Positions 48,236 to 57,417 are shown, numbered from the stretch's first letter. The stretch: 64,000 bases of DNA from an uncultured Sphingomonadaceae bacterium (GCA_947489315.1 CANLCX010000004.1:186001-250000); one strand, 5' to 3'. The notes: generated by a model from the sequence alone, not told the origin. Made by a program: numbers and translations.

Positions 48236-48661
48236 ATGGCCGCACGAAGTGGCATTGGGGGCTGGGTTGGCAAAGCCATAATGCTGGCAATATTCCTGTC
48301 ACCTGTCGGCTTCACGGTCTGGCTGGTCTATGACCGGGTTGATGTGATGCTCTCGGCTGAGCTTCAGCCAGCACAAATCACACAATGCCAGGTTCACCGG
48401 AATGATTACGGCAATTCTTCCAAAGCGTCTTTTGCGCCTGTTGCAACAACGGTAGGCGGAATGAAAGTCGAGGGTGGATTCACGCCTTCCCGAAAAAGCT
48501 GGTGTGAATATTTTATTGGCGACGAGGTTCAGGTTTTCATTCATCCGGTGGATGAGTCGAAAAACCGCATCCACAGCTTCCTGCAATTCTATCTCGCTCC
48601 ACTTGGCGGTTTGCTGTTCTCGATAGTGCTGCTCGGCGCTTTCATGCGGAAGAAAAATTAG
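48236..48661 (+). CDS. Small two-span membrane protein, possibly DUF3592-like
   Basis: A 141-residue protein with one N-terminal membrane segment (IMLAIFLSPVGFTVWLVY), a loop of about 75 residues with two cysteines (ITQCQVHRND; SRKSWCEYFIGDEVQVFIHP) and a C-terminal membrane segment (LAPLGGLLFSIVLLGAFM). This layout is like DUF3592 proteins. Function unknown. It lies 49 bases after the phosphogluconolactonase-like gene and could share its transcript. Confidence 0.7.
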   Translation: MAARSGIGGWVGKAIMLAIFLSPVGFTVWLVYDRVDVMLSAELQPAQITQCQVHRNDYGNSSKASFAPVATTVGGMKVEGGFTPSRKSWCEYFIGDEVQVFIHPVDESKNRIHSFLQFYLAPLGGLLFSIVLLGAFMRKKN

Positions 48662-48691
48662 CGCCAGTTTTATGGCACATAGTTTGGTTGA

Positions 48692-48709
48692 TTTAATCAT
48701 GCAATTAAA
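48692..48709. promoter_or_regulatory. Palindromic operator, site 3
   Basis: TTTAATCATGCAATTAAA is an almost perfect palindrome about 65 bases upstream of the acyl-CoA synthetase start, suitably placed to overlap a promoter. Same motif as at 29932 and 53219. Confidence 0.6.
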
Positions 48710-48772
48710 TCACTATGCTCTCCAACCGAATCGCCATGAAACGCGGTCACCTTAAATGGAGAGAAGCAACCG

Positions 48773-50308
48773 ATGCATCCCTATCTGCATGCTCAGGAAA
48801 ATCCCGACAAGCCCGCCGTCATTATGGCCAGTACTGGTGCCGTTGAAACTTATGGCGAACTGGACAAGGCGTCCAATCGCATGGCGCAATTGTTTCGCAG
48901 CCAGGGTCTGCAAATTGGCGACACGGTGGCGGTGCTGCTCGACAATCATCCGAAATTTTTTGATTTTGCCTGGGCCGCCCAGCGCTCTGGCCTTTATTAC
49001 GTCGCCATTCCCAGCCGACTGACCGCAGCCGAAGCATCATATATTTTAAGCGATAGCGGTGCATCGCTTTTGGTGAGCTCCGACACGAAGCTGGGCGTTG
49101 TTGACGAATTGTGCAAGCTCAACCCCGATGTGAAACAATATATATATGGCGTGGACGACAGCCGCGACATGGATACCACGCTAGCGGCGATGCCTGACAC
49201 ACCGATTGATGACGAACGCCATGGTACGGACATGCTCTATAGCTCAGGGACAACTGGCAGGCCCAAGGGTGTACGCATTCCGTTCCCCGAGAATGAGGAT
49301 ATTGCCGCGCCCAACGCATTGGTCGCGATATCACAAGGCGCTTTTGGCTTTACGCCAGGCTGCACCTATCTTTCACCGGCCCCGCTATATCATGCAGCGC
49401 CATTGCGTTGGTGCATGACCGTCCACAAGATGGGTGGAACAGTGATCGTCATGGAGAAATTCGATCCCGAAGAGGCGCTGGCCTTGATCGAAAAATATAA
49501 GGTCGATGTCAGCCAGTGGGTGCCAACTCATTTCAACCGGATGCTCAAACTCCCCGAAGAAGTGCGTGCGAAATATGACGTCTCGTCTTTGAAAAGCGCG
49601 GTCCATGCCGCCGCTCCTTGTCCGGTGCCGGTGAAGGAAAAGATGATCGACTGGTGGGGCCCAATAGTGATGGAATATTATGCCGGTTCCGAAGGCAATG
49701 GCTTTACCTTTATCAATGCAACCGACTGGCTGGAACATAGAGGCTCGGTGGGTAAGGCCTTGATCGGCACGGTGCGTATTTGTGACGAGGATGATAACGA
49801 AGTCGAGACGGGGCAAGAGGGCCAAATCTATTTCGAAGATGGCGCTCCCTTTAGCTATCATAACGATCCTGAGAAAACAAAGGCTGCGGTTAACAGACAT
49901 GGTTGGACGTCACTCGGCGATGTCGGAAAAGTCGATGAAGATGGCTTTCTCTATCTCACCGATCGCAAGAGCTTCATGATTATTTCTGGCGGTGTGAACA
50001 TCTATCCGCAGGAAATTGAAAACTTGCTCGTCACCCATCCGAAAATTACCGATGCTGCGGTTATTGGTGCACCGGATGAGGATATGGGCGAGCGTGTTGT
50101 GGCGGTGGTCCAGCCTTCCGATATGGCCAATGCCACCCCTGAATTTGCGCAGGAACTGGAGGTCTATTTGCGGCAGACATTGTCCGGCGTCAAAGTCCCG
50201 CGTCAGATCGATTTCCGCGCCGACCTGCCTCGCGAGGCTACCGGCAAGTTGTATAAACGCCTGCTTCGTGACGAATATTGGGGCAAGACCGGCAGCCGGA
50301 TTGTTTAA
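48773..50308 (+). CDS. Acyl-CoA synthetase (AMP-dependent ligase)
   Basis: ANL-superfamily acyl-CoA ligase of 511 residues. The ATP-binding motif is MLYSSGTTGRPKGVRIP, followed by YYAGSEGNGFTFIN, the hinge/ADP region GDVGKVDEDGFLYLTDRKSFMIISGG, and the catalytic Lys in REATGKLYKRLLR. It would activate a carboxylic acid with CoA for degradation. First gene of a rightward operon; the P450 gene follows after 10 bases. A conserved palindrome lies just upstream. Confidence 0.93.
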   Translation: MHPYLHAQENPDKPAVIMASTGAVETYGELDKASNRMAQLFRSQGLQIGDTVAVLLDNHPKFFDFAWAAQRSGLYYVAIPSRLTAAEASYILSDSGASLLVSSDTKLGVVDELCKLNPDVKQYIYGVDDSRDMDTTLAAMPDTPIDDERHGTDMLYSSGTTGRPKGVRIPFPENEDIAAPNALVAISQGAFGFTPGCTYLSPAPLYHAAPLRWCMTVHKMGGTVIVMEKFDPEEALALIEKYKVDVSQWVPTHFNRMLKLPEEVRAKYDVSSLKSAVHAAAPCPVPVKEKMIDWWGPIVMEYYAGSEGNGFTFINATDWLEHRGSVGKALIGTVRICDEDDNEVETGQEGQIYFEDGAPFSYHNDPEKTKAAVNRHGWTSLGDVGKVDEDGFLYLTDRKSFMIISGGVNIYPQEIENLLVTHPKITDAAVIGAPDEDMGERVVAVVQPSDMANATPEFAQELEVYLRQTLSGVKVPRQIDFRADLPREATGKLYKRLLRDEYWGKTGSRIV

Positions 50309-50318
50309 GGATGATGAT

Positions 50319-51611
50319 ATGAGCGCAGCACCACAAGCACCTCCAGAGATTGCCGCCGCTGTAATCGATCCTGTTGCCTATGCCGAATGGGATGGCCTGC
50401 TCGACAAATTTGATGTGTTGCGCCGGGATATGCCGGTTGCGCGGATTGAAAATGGCGATCTGCATGACCCGTTCTGGCTGGTCACTGGCTATGATGATGT
50501 CATGCGGATCAGCAAGGACAATGCGACATTCCTCAATAATCCGCGCGGCGTGGTTTTTACCTTTCGCGAAGGGGAGCAACTGGTGAAAGCCGTTACCGGC
50601 GGCAGCCCACATCTGGTCAATTCGCTGGTTGCGCTCGACGCACCGATCCATCCCAAATATCGCCGGCTGACCCAGGAATGGTTCATGCCGAAAAATCTCA
50701 AGCAGCTGGAAGGGGAAATTAGCGCGCTGGCCAAGACAACCGTTGATCGGTTAGTCGAGGCAGGAACCGAGGCGGACTTTGTGCCTCTGGTATCCTCACC
50801 CTATCCCCTGCATGTGATCATGCAGATATTGGGCGTGCCGGAAGCCGATGAGCAACGCATGTTGTTCCTCACCCAGCAGATGTTCGGGGGTCAGGATGAA
50901 GACCTCAACAAAACCGGTATGGCCAATATGACCGCCGAGCAGATCACCCAGCTGGTGGTCGGCGCTGTTGCCGATTTCGAAGCCTATTTCGCGAAGCTCA
51001 CCGAGGAAAAGCGCGCCAATCCCACTGACGATGTCGCCAGCGTGATTGCGAATGCTAAGGTTGACGGCGAATATCTCAGCGATCGCGATATGGCCGGTTA
51101 CTATATCATTGTGGCTTCGGCTGGCCATGATACGACGTCGGCTTCGACCGCTGGTGCGATGATGGCGCTGGCGCAGGATCCGGAACAGTTTCAACGACTA
51201 AAAGCCGACCGCGATCTGCTACCCGGCATTGTCGAAGAGGCGATCCGTTGGACCTCTCCGGTGCAGCATTTCATGCGCACAGCAGCCGAAGATGTCGAGA
51301 TTGGCGGCGCATCGGTGAAGAAGGGCGACTGGTTGATGATCAACTATGTCGCGGCCAATCATGATGATCGTGTCTTTGAAAACCCGCGCAAATTTGATGC
51401 GGCCCGCTCGCCCAATCGCCATCTCGCCTTTGGTGCCGGCGCGCATCAATGTCTGGGGCTCCATATGGCCCGGATGGAAATGAAGATATTGTTCAACGAA
51501 CTGCTCGATAGAATCGAAACCGTCGAACTGGCAGGAGAACCCAAACGCGCCAAATCGAGTTTTGTCGGCGGGCTCAAAACCCTGCCGCTAAAATATACGC
51601 TGTCTAAATGA
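50319..51611 (+). CDS. Cytochrome P450
   Basis: A 430-residue soluble bacterial P450. The oxygen-binding I-helix motif is AGHDTTSAS, ExxR appears in VEEAIRW, and the heme loop is FGAGAHQCLG with Cys378 as ligand. The C-terminal segment SSFVGGLKTLPLKY resembles the CYP124/125/142 group that hydroxylates terminal methyl carbons of sterols and branched lipids; this sub-family reading is tentative. The frame is open upstream inside the synthetase gene, but the ATG at 50319 gives the normal N-terminus with AAGGA upstream. No ferredoxin gene is adjacent. Confidence 0.92.
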   Translation: MSAAPQAPPEIAAAVIDPVAYAEWDGLLDKFDVLRRDMPVARIENGDLHDPFWLVTGYDDVMRISKDNATFLNNPRGVVFTFREGEQLVKAVTGGSPHLVNSLVALDAPIHPKYRRLTQEWFMPKNLKQLEGEISALAKTTVDRLVEAGTEADFVPLVSSPYPLHVIMQILGVPEADEQRMLFLTQQMFGGQDEDLNKTGMANMTAEQITQLVVGAVADFEAYFAKLTEEKRANPTDDVASVIANAKVDGEYLSDRDMAGYYIIVASAGHDTTSASTAGAMMALAQDPEQFQRLKADRDLLPGIVEEAIRWTSPVQHFMRTAAEDVEIGGASVKKGDWLMINYVAANHDDRVFENPRKFDAARSPNRHLAFGAGAHQCLGLHMARMEMKILFNELLDRIETVELAGEPKRAKSSFVGGLKTLPLKYTLSK

Positions 51612-51707
51612 CGGATATAGACAAAATGACAGGCGCGAACGACCTTGTATTAGGCTAGAAGATCACAAAATAGAAAAGCGACAGGCAAGAATCCAAAGGA
51701 GAGCGAA

Positions 51708-53135
51708 ATGGTTACCCAATATAAAAATCTCATCAACGGCCAGATGGTTAGCACATCCGAGATGCTGGACGTGGTCAATCCCGCTAATGAAGAAGTAATC
51801 GGTCAAGTACCAGCTTCCGGAGAAGCCGAGTTGAATCAGGCAGTCGCAGCAGCCCGTGCGGCTTTCCCAGCGTGGAGCAAGAAGCCGATCGAAGAGCGCC
51901 GTGCCGTGGTTCAGGCCATTTCTGCGACGATCAAGGAAAATCTCGACGAGCTATTCCGCCTGCTGACCGCTGAGCAGGGCAAACCCCATGCACAGGCGCA
52001 GGGCGAAATCATGGGCGCATCGCTCATGGCTGGCGCGCAATCCACGCTCGATCTCGATGATGAAATCAACGAAGATACAGACGAGCGCCTCAGCCGTACC
52101 CGCCGGGTTCCGGTTGGCGTGGTTGGCGGTATTGTGCCGTGGAACTTCCCGGTCATGATGGCGGTTCAGAAAATCGCACCGGCGCTATTGTCCGGCTGCA
52201 CGATCGTATTGAAACCATCTCCGTTTACACCGCTGGCAACATTGCGGTTGGCAGAGCTGATCAAAGACGTCGCTCCCGCTGGCGTGGTCAATATCATTAC
52301 GGGTGAAGATAGCCTGGGCCCAATGATCACGGCGCATCCTGATATCGACAAGATTACTTTCACGGGCTCGACGGCTACCGGCAAAAAAATCATGGAAGGC
52401 GCTTCCAAGGATCTCAAACGGATCACGCTGGAGCTGGGCGGCAATGATGCGTCTATCGTCTTGCCTGACGCCAATGTTGAAAAAGTGGCCGAGCAGCTAT
52501 TCTGGTCAAGCTTTACCAATGCTGGCCAAATTTGTGTCGCGGCGAAACGCATTTATATCCACGAAGATATTTATGACGAGTTGAGCACGGCGATTGCTGA
52601 ATATGCCAAAAATGTGAAAGTCGGCGACGGCGCACAGCAGGGCACAGCGGTTGGTCCGATCCAGAACAAGAAGCAATATGACCGCGTGCTGGAACTGGTT
52701 CAGGATGCCAAGGATAATGGCTATAAATTCCTCGTCGGTGGCGATCATGATCCCGATGTTCCGGGATATTATATGCCGATCACGATCCTCGACAATCCAC
52801 CGGAAGACGCACGCATCGTGGCCGAAGAGCAATTTGGTCCGGTGATGCCGCTGATGAAGTTCAGCACCGAAGAGGAAGTGATCCGGCGCGCTAATGACAG
52901 CGAATATGGTTTGGCCGGAGCGGTTTGGACTGCCGATCCCGACAAAGGCGTCGAAATTGCTGAGCAGCTGGAAACCGGCACCGTGTGGGTCAATGAATTC
53001 CTCCACCTGTCGCCATTTGCGCCCTTTGGTGGACACAAGCAGTCCGGTTTTGGCGCCGAATATGGCAAAGAAGGCTTGCTCGAATTTACCTATCCACAGG
53101 TGATCACGGTCAAGAAAGATAACGTACCTGCTTAA
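51708..53135 (+). CDS. Aldehyde dehydrogenase
   Basis: NAD(P)-dependent aldehyde dehydrogenase of 475 residues: general base Glu in ELGGNDASIVL, nucleophile Cys in FTNAGQICVAAKRIY, cofactor loop TFTGSTATGKKIMEG, and PWNFPVMM. AAAGGAGAGCGAA is a strong ribosome site. After P450 oxidation of a terminal carbon, it could convert the aldehyde to the acid that the acyl-CoA synthetase activates; this route is inferred from gene order. An intrinsic terminator follows. Confidence 0.93.
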   Translation: MVTQYKNLINGQMVSTSEMLDVVNPANEEVIGQVPASGEAELNQAVAAARAAFPAWSKKPIEERRAVVQAISATIKENLDELFRLLTAEQGKPHAQAQGEIMGASLMAGAQSTLDLDDEINEDTDERLSRTRRVPVGVVGGIVPWNFPVMMAVQKIAPALLSGCTIVLKPSPFTPLATLRLAELIKDVAPAGVVNIITGEDSLGPMITAHPDIDKITFTGSTATGKKIMEGASKDLKRITLELGGNDASIVLPDANVEKVAEQLFWSSFTNAGQICVAAKRIYIHEDIYDELSTAIAEYAKNVKVGDGAQQGTAVGPIQNKKQYDRVLELVQDAKDNGYKFLVGGDHDPDVPGYYMPITILDNPPEDARIVAEEQFGPVMPLMKFSTEEEVIRRANDSEYGLAGAVWTADPDKGVEIAEQLETGTVWVNEFLHLSPFAPFGGHKQSGFGAEYGKEGLLEFTYPQVITVKKDNVPA

Positions 53136-53158
53136 AATCGCAGGTTAAGACTCGAAAC

Positions 53159-53195
53159 AGGCCGGTTATCACAATGGTGATGATCGGCCTTTTTC
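53159..53195 (+). terminator. Intrinsic terminator after aldehyde dehydrogenase
   Basis: AGGCCGGTTATCAC and GTGATGATCGGCCT pair to a 14-bp stem with one or two internal mismatches around the loop AATG, followed directly by TTTTT. Strong rho-independent form. Confidence 0.9.
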
Positions 53196-53218
53196 ATTTG
53201 ACGCTAGGACAGCGCAAG

Positions 53219-53236
53219 TTTAACCGTTCAATTAAA
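53219..53236. promoter_or_regulatory. Palindromic operator, site 4
   Basis: TTTAACCGTTCAATTAAA lies 36 bases upstream of the thiolase ATG, between the terminator and the gene. It differs from site 1 at two positions. Best candidate, with site 1, for defining the motif. Confidence 0.62.
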
Positions 53237-53272
53237 TTTTGGATTCTCAGATAATATCAAAGGAGCAGGAAG

Positions 53273-54445
53273 ATGGCAGAAGCCTATATTGTAGACGTAG
53301 TTCGGACCGCAGGTGGTCGTCGTGGCGGCCGGTTGGCTGGAACCCATGCGGTGGATTTGGGCGCAGCGACGCTGGATGCCATTGCGGACCGTAATGATTT
53401 TGATCCCAAGGCTATCGAAGATGTCATTACCGGCTGCGTGATGCAAGGCGGCGAACAATCGGGTGATGTTGGACGCAACAGCGTATTGGCTTCCAAGCTT
53501 CCTGACAGCATTCCTTCGGTTTCAATCGATCGGCAGTGCGGGTCTTCGCAGCAGTCCATCCAGTTCGCGGCCCAGGGCGTCATGTCTGGCACCCAGGATA
53601 TGGTTTTGGCGCACGGTGTCGAAAGCATGACCCGCGTACCCATGGGATCGACCTTCAAACTGTTTAAGGATGCCGATCTTGGCACCAATAAAAGCCCTCG
53701 TCTCGACGAAGCTTATCCTGGCATCAATTTCAGCCAATTCATGGGCGCGGAAATGCTGGTGAAAAAGCATGGCTTTAATCGCGATGATCTTGATGCGTTC
53801 GCATTGGAAAGCCACAAAAAAGCTATCGCAGCGACCGAATCCGGCGCGTTTGACAATGAAATTGTCGCCGTCAAAGTCGAAACGCCAGAAGGCGACGAGA
53901 TGCACAAGGTTGATGAAGGCATTCGGTTCGACGCCAGTATGGAAAGCATTGGCGGCGTAAAATTGTTGCAGGAAGGCGGCGCGATTACCGCTGCTAATGC
54001 CAGCCAGATTTGCGATGGCTCCAGCGCGGTTCTGGTCTGCTCCGAACAGGCCCTGAAAGACCATGGCCTGACCCCACGCGCGCGGATCGTGAACCTGACC
54101 GTGACGGCTGGTGACCCAGTGATCATGCTTGAAGAACCCTTGTTCGCAACGGACCGGGCTTTGCAGCGCGCTGGCATGAAGATTGATGATATCGACCTTT
54201 ATGAGGTCAACGAAGCTTTTGCCCCTGTGCCGCTTGCATGGCTGAAACATACTGGCGCAGATCGGAGCAAGATTAACGTCAACGGTGGTGCCATTGCTCT
54301 GGGTCATCCGCTCGGTGCTTCGGGTACGAAATTGATGGCGACTTTGCTCAATGCAATGGAAACACGCGGGTCCAAATATGGTCTGCAAACCATGTGTGAA
54401 GGCGGCGGTCAGGCCAATGTGACCATCATCGAACGCTTGAATTAA
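53273..54445 (+). CDS. Acetyl-CoA acyltransferase (thiolase)
   Basis: Thiolase of 390 residues. The nucleophilic Cys89 is in SIDRQCGSSQQS, the His region is VNGGAIALGHPLGASG, and the second Cys is in MCEGGGQANVTIIE. Residues YEVNEAFAPVPLAW carry the NEAF motif. All catalytic elements of degradative thiolases are present, so it should cleave 3-ketoacyl-CoA. First gene of an SDR/crotonase/TetR cluster with a conserved operator just upstream. Confidence 0.94.
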   Translation: MAEAYIVDVVRTAGGRRGGRLAGTHAVDLGAATLDAIADRNDFDPKAIEDVITGCVMQGGEQSGDVGRNSVLASKLPDSIPSVSIDRQCGSSQQSIQFAAQGVMSGTQDMVLAHGVESMTRVPMGSTFKLFKDADLGTNKSPRLDEAYPGINFSQFMGAEMLVKKHGFNRDDLDAFALESHKKAIAATESGAFDNEIVAVKVETPEGDEMHKVDEGIRFDASMESIGGVKLLQEGGAITAANASQICDGSSAVLVCSEQALKDHGLTPRARIVNLTVTAGDPVIMLEEPLFATDRALQRAGMKIDDIDLYEVNEAFAPVPLAWLKHTGADRSKINVNGGAIALGHPLGASGTKLMATLLNAMETRGSKYGLQTMCEGGGQANVTIIERLN

Positions 54446-54467
54446 GTTAAGAACAGAAAGAAAACTC

Positions 54468-55253
54468 ATGGAACTCAACAACACAATGTCGGCGGTCGTT
54501 ACGGGCGGTGCATCCGGACTCGGAGCTGCCACGGCCCGCCGTCTCGCGGAAAAAGGCGTTAAAGTCGCCTTGTTCGATCTGAACGAAGAAAAAGGCGAAG
54601 CGCTGGCCGCTGAGCTGGGCGGCGTTTTTTGCAAGGTTAATGTAACCGATGATGACAGCGTCGATGCTGGCTTTGCCAAGGCGCGTGCGGCCAATGGTCA
54701 AGAACGTATCCTCGTCAACTGTGCCGGTATCGGTAATGCGATCAAAACCGCAAAGCGCAGCCGCGAAGATGGCTCGATCAGCCATTTCCCAATGGATGCG
54801 TTTAACTTTGTCATCCAGGTCAATCTGGTCGGTACATTCCGCTGCATCGCAAAGTCCGCGGCCGGTATGCTGACGCTCGACCCGCTTGACGATAATGGCG
54901 AGCGCGGCGCGATGGTCAACACGGCTTCGGTTGCGGCGGAAGATGGCCAAATGGGCCAGGCCGCCTATTCTGCTTCCAAAGGCGGCGTGGTTGGCATGAC
55001 GCTTCCGATTGCACGCGATTTGATGGGTGATGGCATTCGTGTGAACACAATCCTGCCCGGTATTTTCGATACGCCATTGCTCGCTGGCGCACCAGATAAG
55101 GTCCGTGATGCTCTGTCGGCATCTGTGCCGTTCCCGAAACGTCTGGGTCAGCCTGATGAATATGCCAAATTGGCGCTATGCATGATCGAAACCGGTTATT
55201 TTAACGGTGAAGATGTGCGGCTAGACGGTGCGATCCGTATGGCGCCGCGTTAG
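54468..55253 (+). CDS. 3-hydroxyacyl-CoA dehydrogenase-type SDR (HSD10-like)
   Basis: SDR of 261 residues resembling HSD17B10-type enzymes: VTGGASGLGAATARRL, acidic Asp after beta-2 (LFDLNEEKG, NAD preference), NCAGIGNAIKT, active site AYSASKGG and the end motif GEDVRLDGAIRMAPR. The long insertion around KRSREDGSISHFP is typical of that group. It would oxidise (S)-3-hydroxyacyl-CoA to the keto ester cleaved by the thiolase 22 bases upstream. Confidence 0.92.
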   Translation: MELNNTMSAVVTGGASGLGAATARRLAEKGVKVALFDLNEEKGEALAAELGGVFCKVNVTDDDSVDAGFAKARAANGQERILVNCAGIGNAIKTAKRSREDGSISHFPMDAFNFVIQVNLVGTFRCIAKSAAGMLTLDPLDDNGERGAMVNTASVAAEDGQMGQAAYSASKGGVVGMTLPIARDLMGDGIRVNTILPGIFDTPLLAGAPDKVRDALSASVPFPKRLGQPDEYAKLALCMIETGYFNGEDVRLDGAIRMAPR

Positions 55254-55264
55254 ACATCACTAAG

Positions 55265-55369
55265 CCCCTCCCTTTTAAGGGAGGGGTCGGGGTGGGTGCG
55301 ATATTGCAGATATCGCTCGCGCAGCGAATAAATTCCTCCACCCCAAACCCCTCCTCTGAAGAGGAGGGG
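55265..55369. repeat. Compound palindromic intergenic element
   Basis: Two perfect hairpins, one with core CCCTCCCTTTTAAGGGAGGG (55266-55285) and one CCCTCCTCTGAAGAGGAGGG (55349-55368), are arranged so that flanking GGGGTGGG and CCACCCC segments also pair. The whole is an inverted-repeat element of about 105 bases between the SDR and crotonase genes. Its look is that of a dispersed bacterial palindromic repeat; I found only this copy in the window. Confidence 0.75.
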
Positions 55370-55390
55370 ATTAAATGAGAGGACCTCCCC

Positions 55391-56260
55391 ATGACCTACA
55401 CCCAGATCACATATGATGTTGCCGACAATGTCGCGACCATCACGATCAACCGCCCCGAAAAAATGAACGCCTTCACCAACACTATGTTGAAGGAAATGTG
55501 CGACGCGTTTGATCAGATTGATGCCGACGATGATGTTCGCGCGGTGGTGGTAACTGGGGCAGGGGAACGGGCGTTCTGCGCAGGCGCCGACCTGACACCA
55601 GAAGGCGGGGCCAAGCCGTTTGCCAGCAGCGACCCGGTGGACGATTATTCCGACCCGCGGGTCCGCGATGGTGGCGGCAAGCTGACATTGCGCATCTATC
55701 AATGCCTCAAGCCGGTAATCGCAGCGGTCAATGGCGCAGCAGTTGGTGTCGGGGCGACATTGCAACTGCCAATGGACTTTCGCCTTGCCAGCGAGACAGC
55801 CCGCTTTGGATTTGTCTTTGCCCGGCGCGGCATAGCTCCTGATGGCGCGGCAAGCTGGTTCTTGCCGCATATTGTTGGTCGTCCGCAGGCACTGGAATGG
55901 TGCATGACCGGGCGGGTATTCAATGCGCAGGAAGCACTGGATGGCGGCCTGATCCGCTCGATCCACAAGCCCGACGAGCTGCTGCCTGCCGCCTATGCAT
56001 TGGCGCGGGAGATTGTCGACAATACCGCGCCGGTTTCGATTGCGCTCACCCGGCAGATGCTGTGGCAGATACCGTGCGCGGACCACCCGATGGAAGCGCA
56101 CAAGATTGACAGCAGGATCATCTACAACCGCGCAAAATCAGGCGATGCAGCAGAAGGAATCGCCAGTTTTCTCGAAAAACGCGATCCGGTCTATCCGGAC
56201 AAAGTGTCGGCAGATATGCCAGACACCTTCCCTTGGTGGGACGAACCTGCTTATAAGTGA
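55391..56260 (+). CDS. Enoyl-CoA hydratase/isomerase (crotonase family)
   Basis: Crotonase of 289 residues: VTGAGERAFCAGADLTPEGG, VNGAAVGVGATLQLPMDFRLAS, FVFARRGIAPDGAASWFLPHIVG. The C-terminal end SADMPDTFPWWDEPAYK is longer than minimal crotonases and is typical of one CoA-hydratase subgroup. It is separated from the SDR by a palindromic element, so it may be expressed at a different level from the thiolase and SDR. Hydration or isomerisation of an enoyl-CoA is expected. Confidence 0.91.
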   Translation: MTYTQITYDVADNVATITINRPEKMNAFTNTMLKEMCDAFDQIDADDDVRAVVVTGAGERAFCAGADLTPEGGAKPFASSDPVDDYSDPRVRDGGGKLTLRIYQCLKPVIAAVNGAAVGVGATLQLPMDFRLASETARFGFVFARRGIAPDGAASWFLPHIVGRPQALEWCMTGRVFNAQEALDGGLIRSIHKPDELLPAAYALAREIVDNTAPVSIALTRQMLWQIPCADHPMEAHKIDSRIIYNRAKSGDAAEGIASFLEKRDPVYPDKVSADMPDTFPWWDEPAYK

Positions 56261-56311
56261 TCACTTGAGTAAGAGCCTGCTTGTATAGAGGCTTGCCGAG
56301 TGAGGGGAAAT

Positions 56312-56956
56312 ATGATGAGCGCTGATAAACAGGCTGACAAAAACGGGGACATGGATAGCGCAAGCGCGCGTGGAAAACTGATCGAAACGGCCAGTCTGAT
56401 CATGCGCGAAGGCGATACGATTGATATATCCTTTAGCGAGCTATCCGTCCGCTCGGGCCTGAACAGCGCGTTGGTCAAATATTATTTCGGTAATAAAGAC
56501 GGCCTGCTCGAAGCGATTCTCGAACGCGACATGACCAAGATTGTCGAGGATGTGGGGCTTTTAATCGCCAAGGATATGCCGCCCGAGGACAAGCTGCGCC
56601 ATCATATCGGCGCGGTTATCGATACCTATTATAAATATCCCTATATCCACCGCCTGACCATGCGCCTGATCCGCGACCTGCCCCCCGAAGGCGCGCGCGA
56701 TATTGCCAATAAATATCTCAAACCGCTGTCAGAAGCCTATAATATTTTTGTCGGCGATGGCATTAAAACCGGCGTGTTCCGGGACCTGGACCCCGACCTT
56801 TTCTATTCCGCCGTAACGGGTGCCGCCGACCGTTTCTTCACCGGCAAGCTGGTCTGGAAATATTGCTATGGCCGCGATGATTTCGACGAAAAAATGCGGG
56901 ATGCCTATCGGGAGCAGACGGTGGAGCTGGTGATGGCCGGGATATTGGCGCGATAG
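56312..56956 (+). CDS. TetR/AcrR-family transcriptional regulator
   Basis: A 214-residue TetR-family repressor. The N-terminal HTH is IDISFSELSVRSGLNSALVKYYFGNKDGLLEAILERD, with the family-typical YYFGNKDGLLEA helix. I start at ATG 56312, with GAGGGG upstream; a GTG at 56300 is less likely. The C-terminal ligand domain has no recognisable signature. It ends the thiolase-SDR-crotonase cluster and is the only TetR gene in the window, so it is a candidate for the regulator that reads the five shared palindromes. That link is inference. Confidence 0.9.
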   Translation: MMSADKQADKNGDMDSASARGKLIETASLIMREGDTIDISFSELSVRSGLNSALVKYYFGNKDGLLEAILERDMTKIVEDVGLLIAKDMPPEDKLRHHIGAVIDTYYKYPYIHRLTMRLIRDLPPEGARDIANKYLKPLSEAYNIFVGDGIKTGVFRDLDPDLFYSAVTGAADRFFTGKLVWKYCYGRDDFDEKMRDAYREQTVELVMAGILAR

Positions 56957-57084
56957 GTTTTTGATCTGGCGTCTGCTAAGGGTGCAGACGCGGATATCAG
57001 TATATGCTGCGTTCAACCCCAAAAATAATCTAAAAGATGAGCAGTAATAGTTGACGTTTCTACCAGATTTAATATCTGGATAGT

Positions 57085-57417
57085 GTGAAAAACTTCAATA
57101 ATCATATAAAAGAGGTCAGTACCTCAATATATGGGTGCGAAATAAAAGTCACAAATTGGTGGCGTATGTTTCCGCTTGAATCCAAAGCTACGCTTTTGAT
57201 TGACGGTTCCGAGGTTGATGTCTCGCGCGAGTTACTAGTTTATAATCCCAACAAACCCATGTTGCGTGCCATCAACATCACAGAAAATATCCAGTCTGTT
57301 GAAGTATTCGTTATAGGTGTATTCCGTATTAAAATTGCCATTTTTGTAAATGGAGAGCCAGTCTACCAAGAAGCAATTAGTTGGGCCGATAAAATGCAGA
57401 TAAAATTATTTGGATAA
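57085..57417 (+). CDS. Hypothetical protein
   Basis: A 110-residue protein with a GTG start, mainly predicted beta (ATLLIDGSEVDVSRELLVYN, IQSVEVFVIGVFRIKIAIFVNGE). No signal peptide or membrane helix is visible and I recognise no family. The base composition is AT-richer than that of the catabolic genes on both sides, suggesting acquisition by transfer or weak selection. Function unknown. Confidence 0.55.
   Translation: MKNFNNHIKEVSTSIYGCEIKVTNWWRMFPLESKATLLIDGSEVDVSRELLVYNPNKPMLRAINITENIQSVEVFVIGVFRIKIAIFVNGEPVYQEAISWADKMQIKLFG

Noticed and set aside
50016-50318. Upstream in-frame extension of the P450 reading frame
   Set aside because: It lies inside the acyl-CoA synthetase gene in a different frame; the ATG at 50319 gives a normal P450 N-terminus with a ribosome site.
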